A stretch of 64,000 nt of DNA from Blastocladiella emersonii ATCC 22665 (Eukaryota > Blastocladiomycota > Blastocladiomycetes > Blastocladiales > Blastocladiaceae). Where the stretch lies: positions 1,178,001 to 1,242,000 of the forward strand of contig JANHCV010000008.1 in assembly GCA_025594325.1 (NCBI GenBank), in the 5' to 3' direction. The first letter of the stretch is position 1. The number at the start of each line of letters is the position of its first letter. The notes beneath the pieces are model-generated. The model made no database searches, was not told the origin of the DNA, and was given only the letters and a program-made list of their open reading frames with translations. A program made the position numbers and the translations under genes. Below, in pieces: positions 1 through 11,311 of this stretch.

Positions 1-650
1 GCCGCGTCGCGGACCTCGCTGGCCCATTCACGAAGCGTGGGCACGTCGCTTTCGCGCGCGAGCTGGACGAGTTCGTGGCGAACCGCGGGATTCTTGAGGA
101 CAGGACCGTCCCACATGGCGCGAAGCAGCGCGACTCGCCCCACCGCGTGCGATTCGCAAAGGATGCGCTTGGCGAGGCCAACCGACATGACCCACGGCTC
201 ACCGCGCAGCGTGGCAACTTTGCTCGCGAATTCCACGGCCCGCAACGCGTTGCCCGAAACAATTGAGTTGATAACAAGCGTCATGGTCGGCCCGTAGCCG
301 TTGACACCGTTTGGATGGGCGTCGCGCGGGAATTCATCCATGTCAATGTCGGACGAGGGCGTGACCACGTCCAAGAGCCGCTGAATCTGGTCTACGCTTG
401 CGCCAATCAGAATCGTATACCACACGTGCTCGATGTGCCTCGCGTGGTCCCCTCCGCGGGCTTTGCGAGCAGCGCGTGTGCTTTTGACGTGATATTCCTC
501 CCAGGCCAAGCTTGAAGTCGGAGCTGTGCGCCAGACGAAAGGGGTGAGGCGCGTCAACAATTCCGCGACACATTGGTGCAACCGACCGATGCCGTTCTTC
601 ACGTTGGGTAAACAAGATCTCGCAGCGGAAACCTGCACTAGCCCTTGCAT
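1..650 (-). CDS. Hypothetical protein, 3' part cut by window edge
   Basis: An open frame runs from an ATG at 648-650 on the minus strand to the left edge without a stop, about 216 codons. It is rich in Leu, Val, Ala and Arg and predicted mostly helical. I do not recognise a domain. The helical character loosely recalls the F-box-like family at 38411-40674, but I could not align them convincingly. An in-frame TGA lies roughly 25 codons upstream, so the ATG at 650 is a reasonable start, although an upstream exon cannot be excluded. No signal peptide or transmembrane stretch is visible. The C terminus is outside the window. Confidence 0.4.
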   Translation of the reverse strand, partial: MQGLVQVSAARSCLPNVKNGIGRLHQCVAELLTRLTPFVWRTAPTSSLAWEEYHVKSTRAARKARGGDHARHIEHVWYTILIGASVDQIQRLLDVVTPSSDIDMDEFPRDAHPNGVNGYGPTMTLVINSIVSGNALRAVEFASKVATLRGEPWVMSVGLAKRILCESHAVGRVALLRAMWDGPVLKNPAVRHELVQLARESDVPTLREWASEVRDA

Positions 651-2260
651 CGCGCAGCATCTCCTGACGGTATGCGCGCGAGCGAGGCTCGCAAAATCTC
701 AGTTACCAATAGAAGAGCCGTTTTGCATTGGGTTCGTCGCGGTCGGCCGCCAGCATGTCGATCTGTCAGCACCCTCGTCCATGCGAGTGCCGCGCACTGA
801 ATATCGTTGGACAAAGCGCAAAATCCTGCTGCTATGCATCCGCTCTGCTGCCTCCCTGCTGCTTGAGGAGCGCGACATGAGTTTGCGAGAGCTAAACTCG
901 GTGTATGTGCTGTTAATTGTCGTCACGCCGCCTACTCTGCTTTTCCGCTGTTCCCCGTCCATTCTGCACTGACGCCGCTGCCGTCGCTGTGTTCGCTCTC
1001 ATCTCTCTCTCGATCGGTGAAGTCCCTCGCGTAATGCTCATTTACCTGGCCCTCAGCGTGCTGGGCCTTCTGGCTTTTCGCTACGTCGGATCGGTTCGCG
1101 GTTGTGATCCAGTCGTGGCTGCGGATCTATTTTTTAGTGTCGTGCCGCCGCCATCATCGGGAACATCTGCCGCGGAAGGTTAGATCCGTGATCGCGTCGC
1201 CTCGTCTCCTCGTGCACACGGCGGCCGAGATCATGTTCCTCGGACAACTTTGACGGCGCTAAGGACCCTGAACTTCCAACGGGATCAGCTTGTCGATCAC
1301 GCAAGGAGGAGGCGCTCGTTGGGGATGAAAGCGGAAACGGAGAGAAGAGAGAGCGGAGATAGATGATTGCATGATCGGAGGTGCGAGAAGCTGTTCAGTA
1401 TTACGCTTGAGGAGTGATGGACATGTGAAGATGTATGTGATGGGGAGCAGAAAGCTTGGCACGTCGCAAAACGGTACACTAGACAGTAATATGAAGGTTG
1501 CATAAAGTTAAAGGAATTATCGTAAATTGGGGTTCGGAGAAGAGCGAGGAAAGGATAACTCAAGCAGAACGCGTGGCGCGCCGCGTCGCGTACCATCGCG
1601 TGAAAAACGGCACGATCTTGAACTTAACCTTGTCCAAGACACGATGAGGGTCGAGCTGAGGACCCACTTCCTCCGCTTGCGTAAAGTATCAATTTTTTGC
1701 CCGATTGCACACCATAAGACCATAAGACACCCATGTAGCACACAGCGCCAAGTTGGGGAGCTTCGGGCATCTAGCATCGTCCGCATCAATTGTGATCGCA
1801 GGTCAACTATAGCAATTAGAGTCGCGGTGACGCTGTCGGACAGTCACCCCGGTCCTGGGCCCGTCAAAGTCCTGTTGCATCAAGTTAAGCTGTGTTTCAT
1901 GCGAGTGACGCGTCGTCTTTTTTTTTTGGGGGGGAGGGTGGGGGGGCAGTTGGGAGCGCGAGGGCGCGGCTCGGCGCGCGTGTGGTGACGGCGGTGGCTT
2001 GCGCGTCACGCGGACATGACCACCGTTTCAGACGCGATCCAAGTTAGCCCCGAAAAAATATCGGGATTCATCAAGAGGCATGATCAGAACGCTTGAGTCA
2101 CCTACTGTGCGCAGAGTGGCGCTCGCCGTAGCCGGTGGGAGACACGGGGACAAATGACGGACATTTTGGAGACAAATCTCTCGTGCGGCGCGGAACGTCT
2201 CCGAATCAGTCAGTTAACGTGCACGGAGAAAGGTCTGGGCCAGTGGCTTTCACAGGGGGC
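651..2260. other. Intergenic, no gene supported
   Basis: No frame here shows family resemblance or a credible exon. The only notable feature is a poly-T run passing into a poly-G run at about 1917-1945. Short overlapping frames on both strands look like composition artefacts. Confidence 0.5.
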
Positions 2261-2267
2261 GCGCTCA

Positions 2268-2275
2268 TATAAATA
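2268..2275 (+). promoter_or_regulatory. TATA box of the kinase gene
   Basis: The motif TATAAATA lies about 62-70 nt upstream of the ATG at 2338, a normal spacing for a core promoter. It stands out in a GC-rich context. Confidence 0.5.
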
Positions 2276-2337
2276 TCGCGAGCTCAAACCCATGACTTGA
2301 TCGGACCTCCTTGATCAAAGTAAATATTATCGGAACC

Positions 2338-4553
2338 ATGGAACCTCCTACTACGGCCGTCGTCGGCCTCAACGACATTGGCGACCAGATCGACCAGCTG
2401 GCGCACTTCGTCAAGTCGGCGAAGAAGCCTATGCACCTGTTTGCGGTGCTGCTTGAGCGCTGCTCGGCCATCCACGCCGCGCTCCTCGCCGCCCACGGCG
2501 CGAGTGAGAAGCTACCTGCTTCGCTCATCGGCCCTGTCACGACCCTGCACGGCGTCCTGCGTGAGGCCAACAAGGCCGCGGCCAAGGTCACCGAGTCCAC
2601 GCTCCTCAAGCGCACGCTCGCTGGCACCGACTACAAGGAGTCGCTCGAGCCCGCGGGCGCAACGCTCGTCGCGGTCCTCGGCGAGCTGGGCACCGCCCTC
2701 AAGCTCGACATGACCTCGGCCAATCTGGCCGCCGAGTTCAAGGCCGCGGCCGAGCGCGATCGCATCAACCTCCTCGTCTCGTCTAAGGACATGCTCGCCG
2801 CCCACCACTCGGACCTGTACCGCGACCTGGCGCTCGGCAACCAGGATGCGCGCGAGGCCCTTGCCGCGCTGCATCAGCGCATCGACGCGTCCAAGGCGCA
2901 GACCGACGAGGTGCTCGACCTCCTGCAGCAGCTGTACAAGCACATGCACTCGGCCATCTCGCGCAACTCGGGCGTCTCGGCCGAGCGTTCGGACGCCGAG
3001 ACGGCGCTCAAGCCGCTCGCCGTCACCTCGTTCGACTTTGACGAGGACAAGGGCCAGCCGCTCGGCCGCGGCGGGTTCGGTCTCGTCGTCCGCGCCACGT
3101 GGATCGCGTCCAAGACGCCCGTCGCCATCAAGCGCCTGCTCCCGCTGCTCGGCCACACGGCCGCCGACCAGAAGGGCATCGACCTCGTCGCCAAGGAGGC
3201 CCTCGTGTGGAGCCAGATGCGCCACCCGCACGTGCTGCCGCTGCTCGGTGTCTCGCTGACGTCCGAAACGCCGTTCCTCGTCATGCCGCTCATGGAGCAC
3301 GGCGACCTGTCCAAGTACGCGGCGGACCGCCCCGCCGAGCACGTTCGCCTGCTGACCGAGACGGCCATGGGCATGGCGTACCTGCACTCGAAGGACATGC
3401 TGCACGGCGACCTCAAGGCCAACAACGTGCTCGTCGACATTTACGGCCGCGCGCAGGTCGCCGATTTCGGCATGGCGCGCGTCCTTTCGGCCGCCAGCCG
3501 CTCGTCTGTTTCGGTTGCCACTTCTCTCGGGAACGTGCGCTGGATTGCGCCGGAGCGGTACACTTACGGCGTCAAGCTCGACCTCAAGTCCGACGTGTTT
3601 TCGTTTGCCATGCTCGCCTTCGAGGTGGTCGCGGGCAAGCTGCCGTTCTACGAGGAGCACGACGACGGGATTGTCAAGGACTGGATCAAGGAGGGCGTCC
3701 GTCCCGCTGCGCCGACCGGTTCCTCCAGCTACTCGAGTCAGCTGTGGGCGCTTGTCGAGGAGTGCTGGGCCGGGGACAGCAGCGCGAGGCCTTCTTTTTC
3801 GGCCATCGTGGCGCAGCTCTCATTGATGTTCCGCGTTGAGCTTGCTGATGTGCAACCAGTTGTTGGCAAACCGCAGACCGCTTCTCCCGACAAACTTACG
3901 CCAACCTCGCAGGTCGCGCGCGTGATCAATCCGTCCAACCCTGTCTCTGAGTCAAAGGTATGCGACTGGTCATCTTGGCGCGACGTGTTGTTTTTCTCAC
4001 TGCCTCGTCTTTCGCTTGATCCAAACAGGCTGTTGATACGATTGGCAACCAGGACTTCGTTTGGGTTGGCGGCAAGATGTTCTACCTCCGCTGTGCATCG
4101 CAAAACCTGCAGCACCGCTCTGGCCCGGATCTGAGCCAGACTGCGCTTCTGGGCCGGATCTGGCTCAGACGCCGGCGGCGGGGTGGGCGCGCGCGGAGGG
4201 GCTGGGGTGTCGGGGCGGGATCCGGCCCAGATGAGCCGTCTGGCTCAGATCCGGGCCAGATCTGGTTGCCGGGCCCAGATCCGGCCCAGACGAGGGACTT
4301 GACTGCGAGCTGCAGCTGCCATGGCCTCGAGCCGCGGCGGCGGGACGGTGGGACGCGGTGTCAAGTATCAAATGCATGTATTGATTGCTATGGGTCGATC
4401 CGCGGGGCGAGGGCGAGCGAGAGTAGTCGCTGCGCAACGTGGTCGCGATGCCCGCCGCGGGCGACGCCATACCCGCCCACCAGGGACAGGTGGAAAGCGT
4501 GGGGACGCGGCAGCAGCAGCGACCACTGCGGCGGTGGCGGCCACCGTGCGTAG
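2338..4553 (+). CDS. TKL-type protein kinase with N-terminal helical bundle; 3' part displaced by transposon A
   Basis: Exon 1 is 2338-3957. The intron at 3958-4028 is 71 nt (GTATGC...ACAG). Exon 2 starts at 4029. The start is the first ATG in frame, in a good context (ACCATGG). Residues about 10-225 are helical with an LLKR motif after the second helix, like the MLKL/HeLo-like four-helix adaptor domain. The kinase domain covers about 235-510. It has glycine loop LGRGGFG (~242), VAIK lysine (~265), LHGDLK catalytic loop (HGD instead of HRD, common in fungal TKL kinases), DFG (~376) and APE (IAPERY). All catalytic residues are present, so Ser/Thr or dual kinase activity is likely. Exon 2 enters the terminal repeat of element A at 4096, so the Arg/Gly/Ser-rich tail to the stop at 4553 is transposon sequence. 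The original C terminus is the LRR piece at 11312-12249. Confidence 0.8.
4096..4310 (+). repeat. Left terminal and subterminal repeat of element A
   Basis: It begins with the 19-bp inverted terminus and continues with many variants of GATCTGGCCC and GGGCCAGATCC in both orientations. These are probable transposase-binding sites by analogy with CACTA elements. Confidence 0.7.
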
Positions 4554-5237
4554 CGGTGGCTGCTGAGCTGATGCGATGGCCGCGAGTCGGCCCGGCCACA
4601 CGGCCGCGGCGGTAGCACGGTCCGCGGCGGCGGCAGCGCGAGGTCCGGCGCGCAAGGACGGCGGCGACTTGACCCGCACCGGGTCTTGAGCGAGGTGGCT
4701 CGTGTCGGAACGATCCGGCGGCGATGGCTTCACCGCCACCGTCTTCTGCGCGGCGGGCCCAAGACGCGCGCGCGAGAGATCTCGACGAACGTCAAGGCGT
4801 GGCGAGCCGCCGAGGCACGGTCGCGCGCGGCGGCACGCTTGTCGGGCGGCTCAGCGCTGTCGATGATGCCCGTCGACCCGCGAAAACGAGTAGGCGGAGT
4901 GCGGGCCATAGGTCGCGGCGCGCGCAGCCAATGCGACCGCCGCCACGGAGCCGCGGGCGAGCGAGAACTGGCGTCGGCGGAGCCGCGGGCGAGCGAGAAC
5001 CGGCGTCGGCGGAGCCGCGGGCGAGCGAGAACCGGCGTCGGCGGAGATGGTGGTGAGCTGGCGACCGTTGGGACCGCGCGTGAAGTTGCAGCCGTGTGCG
5101 ACCAGCCGTGCGCGACCGATGGACTCGGGTGAGGCAAAGAATGCAATGAAGCCGAGCCGGACTAGCCCATGGCGGTTGCAGACGTGGTGGAGAGGAGGGG
5201 CGAGCGCGGCGGGGTGGGGATGGTGGGCGAGCGTTGC
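4311..5237. other. GC-rich internal region of element A without a supported gene
   Basis: Open frames occur on both strands, but none has recognisable motifs. It contains the 32-bp tandem repeat listed separately. Confidence 0.4.
4947..5042 (+). repeat. Tandem repeat, 3 copies of 32 bp
   Basis: Three nearly identical 32-bp units start at 4947, 4979 and 5011 (each beginning GGAGCCGCGGGCGAGCGAGA). Only a C/T difference is seen between the first copy and the others. Confidence 0.85.
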
Positions 5238-7790
5238 TCAGCGCAGGATCGAGTCGAAGGCCGTGTCAGACTCCTGAAAGAACTGCTCGCGGCCGATGAA
5301 CCAATTAAGGTGGTAGTACGGCTTCTTCTTGGGCTTCCCGTTGACGAGGTGCTTGAGGAACGTCGGCACGAGATGGACAGGGCCGACGATGGCGGGAACG
5401 GGTATGACGGCAAGGGCGTCCTCGCGGCGCACCTGGATCAGGTGAGTGATGGCGTCGCGGGCGAGCATGGTGTTGCTGTTGGGCTTGAACCGCGAGAACC
5501 AGCGACCGACGGCGACCTGGAAGCGGTCGTCAAAGCCCTTGACGGCAAAGTCGAGGAAGAGGATGGGCTCCATGATGTTGAGCCCGCCCTGGTTGCCGCG
5601 CCGAGCCTGGGTTTGTCGCCAGGGGGAGGCGATCAGTAACGAGTGGTGTAAAGCGGCAGGAAGATAACAAGGCGAGGTTAAACGTACCACAAAAAAGTCG
5701 TTGACGAGGCGACCATGGGACTTGGTGACGCGGGCCTTGAGGATCTCGACGATCGGCTGGCGGTTGAGGTCGCTCGTGCGATGGATCTCCATGCACTGGA
5801 ACCCGCGGACCTGCGACACGCGGCCGGCGGCATCGGTAAGGTCCTTGGGACAAAGCGCAGCGTTGGCGTCGCGGTTGCTGGGTGGCAGAAAAGGACAGGG
5901 AGCGAACAGGAGAGTGGCGTCAGTGCATGACTTCGAGAGAGGGCAGTGATGCGGGAGTACGTACTCGATGTCGAGCAGGACGTGCTTGGCCATGGCCTTG
6001 GTGAGGCCGCGCAGGAGGTTTGGGAACTTGTTCTCGAGCCAGTCGAGCGTGACGCCGCAGCGGGACCCGCGCAGCAGCGAGAGAACGACGCTGAGCGTGA
6101 TGCGGCGCTCCTTGTACTGCAACTCGACGCAGCTGACGGCGGGCTGTGGTTCAGCAGCAGCGTCAGTAGCGGCCGTCGGCGCGCCAGCGCCTGCAGTCGT
6201 CGCGCCGTTGCCCGCAGCGCCTGTGGCCGCCGACATGGCATTGACCTCGGCAATGAGCTCCGGGCTGCCGTAGAGGCGAGCGTAGACGCGGCCCTCGTCC
6301 GTGGCAATGTCGATGTCCATGTTGTCAACACACCGGATGGTGCCTGCAGCGGCGGGCGCGGGGGCAGCAGTGGCGGCAGCAAAGGTCGTTGCGGGTGCTC
6401 GGGCGGGCGCGGGGGCAGCGGTGGCGGCGGCAAAGGTCGTTGCGGGTGCTTGGGCGGCGGGCGCAGGGGCAAAGGTCGTTGCGGGTGCTGGGGCGGCGGG
6501 CGCAGGGGCAAAGGTCGTCGCGGGCGTGGAGGCACAAGCGGCGGCCACTCGAGCCTGCGCGCTGTCCAGTGCCCGGTCGAGGGGCGCGAGCGTTGGGTCG
6601 ACCTTGTCGAGCGAGATGAGGTCGGGGTGGTAGACGCGCATGTAGGAGAACTGCGCGATCAGGGCGTCGCGTGCAGCAATGTTGAGCGACGCCGAAATCT
6701 CGAGCGACTGCTGGCTGTTGGTGCGCTTCGTTGGTGCTGTCGCGTACACCTTGTGCTGGAGCTCGATTGTGGTCTTGGTGCTGGACGCCGCCGGCGCGCC
6801 GAAACGGCGTGCCGAGCCCGGGATGTGGTTCATCATATGAAACACAAGGGCGTCGGGGAGGTCGACACCGGCGTCCTCAAAGAACGGCACGAGGTGCTCG
6901 AAGAAGACGTCAAGGTACCGTCCAATCAGCTCCAGCGCCGAGTTGGTGAGGGTCGGCGAGGACGCGAGCGTGGCCACGGTCGCGAAGCTGCTGAACAGGT
7001 GCAGGACGCGGTCGTTGAGCTCCTTCTTGCGAAACAGGCCGATCAGGTGCGGCACAATCACCTACAGGCAAAGCGACGCAAACACGATGAGTAAGCATTG
7101 GAAGGGAGCCAGCCAGCAGCGAGTCTACCCAAGCACGGAGAAACACACGTACGCGGTAAAGGCACCGCCACTCGTGCCCGGCGAGCTTGTCACGCGTCAT
7201 GATGGCGCCGGCGCGCAGCGGGTTGCTCGAGAAGGCGGGCGTCATGCTGATGCGCTGCTCGAGGCTCGGCGGGTGCGTCACGCGCTTCTTGACAATGGCC
7301 TTGAGCGCCGACCACAGGTAGCGGCCAAACGCGCCGATATCGAGCTGGTGCAGCAGGTCGACAGCGAGACACTTGAAGATGTTGACGCTGGGCCACTCCT
7401 TGAAGCCGCTCTACACGTCGTTCGTGTGGGGGCAAAATGGTCGGTGAGTGAGACATGGGCGGCGCCAAAGCGCAGTGGGCATGGAGAGAGCCAGCGCACC
7501 TTGAGCAGGTGGTACCCGAGAGTTTTGGCCAGCGCCTTGAGCTGGGCCTTGCTCAGGCCCATGACGGCGGGTCGACGCGCTTGGCGCGGATCTCCTCGAT
7601 GTTGTAGGACCTGAAGATGAGCATGCGTTTGAGAAACTGCGCGACCTCGGTCGGGCAATGCGGGCAGACGATGCCCTGCTTGGTGAGCGTCATGATTGAG
7701 AGCTCAGGGAGGTCGCCGAGCACCTGCAGCAGCCGCATGAACGTCTTGTAGACGTCACCGGGTGCGACTCGCATCGGACGCCCGCTACAC
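5238..7790 (-). pseudogene. Plavaka/KDZ-like transposase, N-terminally truncated and frameshifted
   Basis: Read from the minus strand, coding segments are joined by introns at about 7411-7499, 7062-7152, 5878-5964 and 5607-5687 (GTGCGC or GTACGT to YAG). The order of motifs matches fungal Plavaka/KDZ transposases. There is a CPHC zinc-like motif, then DLLHQLDIGAF followed by a Trp. A GHEWR block and helices come next, then LPDALVFHMMNHI, RRFG, and a conserved Glu-x-x-His-Lys-type motif (ELQHKV) followed by TN. An Ala/Pro/Thr-rich low-complexity insert follows. One frameshift is visible near 7565, between a VDPP peptide and the MGLSKAQ peptide. The expected N-terminal several hundred residues with the catalytic acids are absent upstream of 7790, so the copy should be inactive. 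The stop is at 5238. Confidence 0.55.
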
Positions 7791-7799
7791 ATGCGCGAG

Positions 7800-8182
7800 T
7801 ACAAGGGCAAAGTCAGTGAGGGTGGGCGGCCCAGCGTTGGCGTGCGCGCGTGCGGGAGAGATTGCGGCGCAGCGGCGAGGCAGCGACGCGCCGAGCACAT
7901 GATTGGCGCGTTGGCGCGTTGGCGCGTTTGCGCGTTCGGCGGCGTGCTGCACAGCCTGCTGCACAGCGGCGGCGAAGAGGCAGGCGAAGAGGGGGCGCCC
8001 CCTCGCCCCGCCCCGCCCGCTCCCGCTCCCGCTCTCCCTCCCCTCTCTTGACTTTGCGCCTGCTCGGCCTCGGTCGCTTCTGCTCCCGCAAGACACCCGC
8101 CGCCCTCGACCTGCTGGCATCCGACCCACCCGCCCTCCACCGCCACCGTCACCGCCATCTCGCGTCCCGAGCGTCGCCCGTC
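7800..8182. promoter_or_regulatory. Divergent promoter region inside element A
   Basis: This GC-rich gap separates the minus-strand transposase remnant from the plus-strand companion gene. It holds a direct repeat of GTTGGCGC at 7905-7930. No TATA box is apparent. Confidence 0.3.
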
Positions 8183-10778
8183 ATGGCGTCGCACCAACCC
8201 GCGCCCGGCCCGTTGTCTGGCTCGGCGCCCGCCAAGCCGCCACTCAACATGACGGCGGACGAGATCCAGATGATCATGCAGTTCCGGCAGCAGCGGTCCA
8301 TGCCGCAGTATCAGCAGCAGCAGCATCATCATCCTCATCATCATCAGCAGCAGCAGCACCAGCAGCAGTTCCCGTTCCCGCCGCCGGACCCAACCTCGTT
8401 TGCGCAGGCTGCCCCTCTCCCCATCGTGTCTCTTCCTGCCGCCACCGCGCGTACCCCCGCCACGGACCGGTTGATGACGTTCGCCCCTGCTCCCGACCCC
8501 TCCTTGCCCTTTTTCCTCAGCTCCACCACTCGCGCGCCGCCCGCCTGCTCGCCTGCTGCCGCCGCCGCTGTTGCTGCCTCTCCGGCGGTGGCAGCAACGG
8601 CCCCACAGCCCAACGACGGCAGCAAGCCTCCGCGCAAGTGGCGGCGCCGCTTGAAGCACAACCCATTTGCCTGCGGGCCCGTCTTGCCCGCCGCTCCTCC
8701 CTCCTCTGCGCCCTTGACTGTTCCGCCATCTGCGCCCGTCGCTAGTCTCGCCCCTCTCGCCCCGCTCACCCCTCTCGCCCCGCTCACCCCTTTCACACCA
8801 TCATTGGCGCCCGCAGTCGCACCCACCAACGGGTGGGCACAGCTTCGATTGCGTACAATTGATGGCACCATGATCGCCAAGGTCTACTCGGCCTTCGTCA
8901 CGCCGTACATGACCCGCTTCGACCTGTCGGATCTTGAGAACGAGTGGCCAAGCGCCCATGTACGGTCCACGGCCAACCGCAAGTTGCGCCGGGTGCACTG
9001 ACTCTGCTGCCTGCCTGTGTATAGCTTGAGTTCGCCAACCTGAAGGACGAGTTCGCCTGTGCTCGCTCCAACCTCTTCACGCTGGTCCTCAAGTTCATCA
9101 GGCAGAAGCTGGTCAACAACGCCTCGATCGCCTTGGGACCTGGGACACGGCGCACGCCGCCTTCAAGGCCGGCAACATGGGCGTCCTCAAGCCTGCGTGG
9201 ACCAACAACGTGCTCTTTGACGCGGCCGGCAACCCAAACACGATCCTTGAGGTGCTGCTCGACAGCGTCCTCCTGTTGTCCGTGAACTGTACGTTGCGTG
9301 CGTCTGCCCATCCCTCGACACAACTTGTACCCCTCATTCGCCCCTCCCCTCCCCCTCCAACCTTGCCCTCATAGCGAATGTATCCTTTGGATCCATCGCT
9401 GTGCTGGTGCTGCAGGAACTGGACGGGGCCGTGCTCAAGGTCAACTGCGCCCAATGCTTCCTCGCTCTACTTCTCGCTGTGATACGTTGCGCCTCCGCCG
9501 TCACCGCCGCTTTCTTTCTGCGGCCTGCTCACCCCCGCGCGCGCGCGCTGCCTAGCTGGGCTCGGCCCTGTCGCCCGCGAAGGGGTGGGGTGACTTCCGC
9601 AACCAGTCGGACCGGCAATCCAACCTCACCAAGCTCCGCAAGGTCGTGGCGGAACCCAACTTTACCAAGAAGGTGACCGGCTTCTCGGTGCTGTTCCGCG
9701 AGACGTGTGCCCAACGTGGGTACAGTATGGGCTTTGCGTGGTTCACTGCCCCGCCGCCGAGCACTGCCACGCCCGCGTCCGGCCTTGCCATCGCCGGGGC
9801 ACCAGCAGCGGCCTCGGCCTCGTCATCGGTACCCGCCGGCGCCATGCCCTTCTCCAACTCGGGCTACGCGGTCGAGATGCCGTTGGGCAACACGTCATCA
9901 ATGCTCATCAACCCCGGCAACCCGGCGTCGCCTCTTCACCTCGCTGCCCACAACGGCCTCGACCCCGGTATCTTCGAGCTGCTTGCGCGCAGCGGCAACG
10001 GTAGCGGCTCGGCCTCGCTCACCATGTCGGCCTTGACCTCGGCCGCAGTCCCGCTTGCCACTGGCGCGCCCTCGCTCGTGCCCATCGAGACTACGACCGC
10101 GCCCTTCCCCTCGTCCCCGCTCCCTCGTGCCGACGCTGACGCCAACAACGATGACGAGGGCGACGAGAGCAACGCCAGTCCCCTTCGTCGTCCACGTTCG
10201 CTGACCCCGCCACCACCTCGGCCACCACCACCTCTGCCATTGCAGCAGCGGCCTCGTCGTATGCTCCCTTCCCTTCGCTGCTGTCTCTGCGTCTGAGTGA
10301 CCGACGCTGACGCTCATGCCATCGCCCCCACCTCCCAGCCCATCGCTCCGCTGCTGCAGGTGTCGGTGCCAGTGCGACACCGACCAGCGGGTCCGTGGTC
10401 GAGCCCCAAGTCGGCGCAGCACACGGGCTCACCTCGCCGGCCGCGGCCATCGATGCTGCGGCTGCTGCTCAAGATCCAGCGGGCGTGGTCGACGGCGAGA
10501 CTGAGGCCAAGCTGCGCCAGTCGGCGGCGTCCGAGGGTGGCGTCATCGAGGACGACGAGCGCGCCAAGGACAACGAGTCGGCGTGGACCGATGCCCAAGT
10601 CACGCAGGAGACGGACCCGACCAACAACGTCGAGAACGCGCCACCCGCGCCTCCCGCAACGCCTGCGACCTGGGCCAAGTCGACGCGCGTGCGCAAGCCC
10701 AGCGCCAAGCGCGCGGCGACGCTCGCGGCGTTCGCCATCTCGGTGCCTCGCAGAACGAAGACCAAGGCCAAGAAGTAG
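8183..10778 (+). pseudogene. Companion gene of element A, Gln/His/Pro/Ala-rich, with several frame breaks
   Basis: It starts at ATG 8183. The first segment has a His/Gln-rich tract (about 8311-8370) and Pro/Ala/Thr-rich low complexity. It is followed by a compact domain (WAQLRLRTIDGTMIAKVYSA onward) that continues through an intron ending near 9027 and one from about 9290 to 9374. A further intron probably ends at 9556, leading into GWGDFRNQSDRQ. The last exon (about 10359-10778) is acidic, then basic (KTKAKK end). The frame breaks at about 9137 and 10173 without an obvious intron, so the gene looks decayed, or the sequence contains small indels. Position opposite the transposase suggests a transposon accessory protein. 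I do not recognise the family. Confidence 0.45.
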
Positions 10779-10914
10779 GCCAAGGGCGCGCGCGCGCGCA
10801 CGCGCTGTCACACCGTGGGGTGGGGGTGGGCGAGCGGGCAGGCTGGCCGGCCAGCCGCCCAAGCGTGTTCCAATATGATGATATTGTATATATATATACC
10901 CGAATGCTGCGGAT

Positions 10915-11309
10915 GACTCCCCGACTGGGTCAGGATCTGAGCGCGACATGGCCCGGATCCGGCGACGATACGGCCAGGATCTGACTGCGAGGTGTGCCTG
11001 GATCCAGCCACGATGCAAGCGGGATCGTGACACGATCGGTGCGCACTTCGCGGCGGCATCACGGCAGCCTCTGCCCCGGACCTGGGCGAGATCAGGGCAG
11101 GATCACGGCTTGATCAGGGCCGGATCTGGGCCGGATACCGCCCCAACGCTGCCCCAACGCTGCCCCGACCCCGCTCGCGCCGCCCGCGCGGCGTCTGAGC
11201 CAGATCCGGTCCGCGTCAGGGTAATATCACAGATCCGGCCCGGATGCTGCTTTCTGGCCGCGATCTGGCCGCGATCAGGCCCCGAACCGCTGCTGCAGGT
11301 TTTGCGATG
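10915..11309 (-). repeat. Right terminal and subterminal repeat of element A
   Basis: It is dense in GGATC, CCGGATC and GATCAGGGC variants and ends in the 19-bp terminus at 11291-11309. Its inner part matches the left end in inverted orientation. Confidence 0.7.
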
Positions 11310-11311
11310 TG

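Larger units (their letters stand above)
4096..11309. mobile_element. Transposon A, 7.2 kb, CATCGC-type terminal inverted repeats
   Basis: Both ends carry the same 19-bp sequence in inverted orientation: CATCGCAAAACCTGCAGCA at 4096-4114 and its complement ending at 11309. A second 20-bp block, GGCGTCTGAGCCAGATCCGG, is shared inverted near 4155-4174 and 11187-11206. The outer dinucleotides are TG at 4094-4095 and TG at 11310-11311, read as a 2-bp target duplication. Removing the element plus one TG fuses the flanking exons in frame. The inside holds a degenerate transposase (minus) and a companion gene (plus), arranged divergently. The architecture (short inverted termini, motif-rich subterminal regions, two genes) is CACTA-like. 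The transposase resembles Plavaka/KDZ proteins. Confidence 0.8.

Noticed and set aside
2512-3660. A 382-codon minus-strand frame opposite the kinase
   Set aside because: Composition-driven shadow. The plus-strand frame has every kinase motif.
3958-4134. An unspliced end of the kinase at 4134
   Set aside because: The read-through past 3957 gives an unremarkable tail, while removing the 71-nt intron yields VWVGGKMFYLRC, which continues in frame into the LRR half after transposon removal.
7553-8659. A long minus-strand frame joining the transposase segment to the opposite strand of the companion gene
   Set aside because: Only the part below about 7790 has transposase motifs. The rest is the reverse of a His/Gln tract and appears as low-complexity Arg/Gly/Leu.
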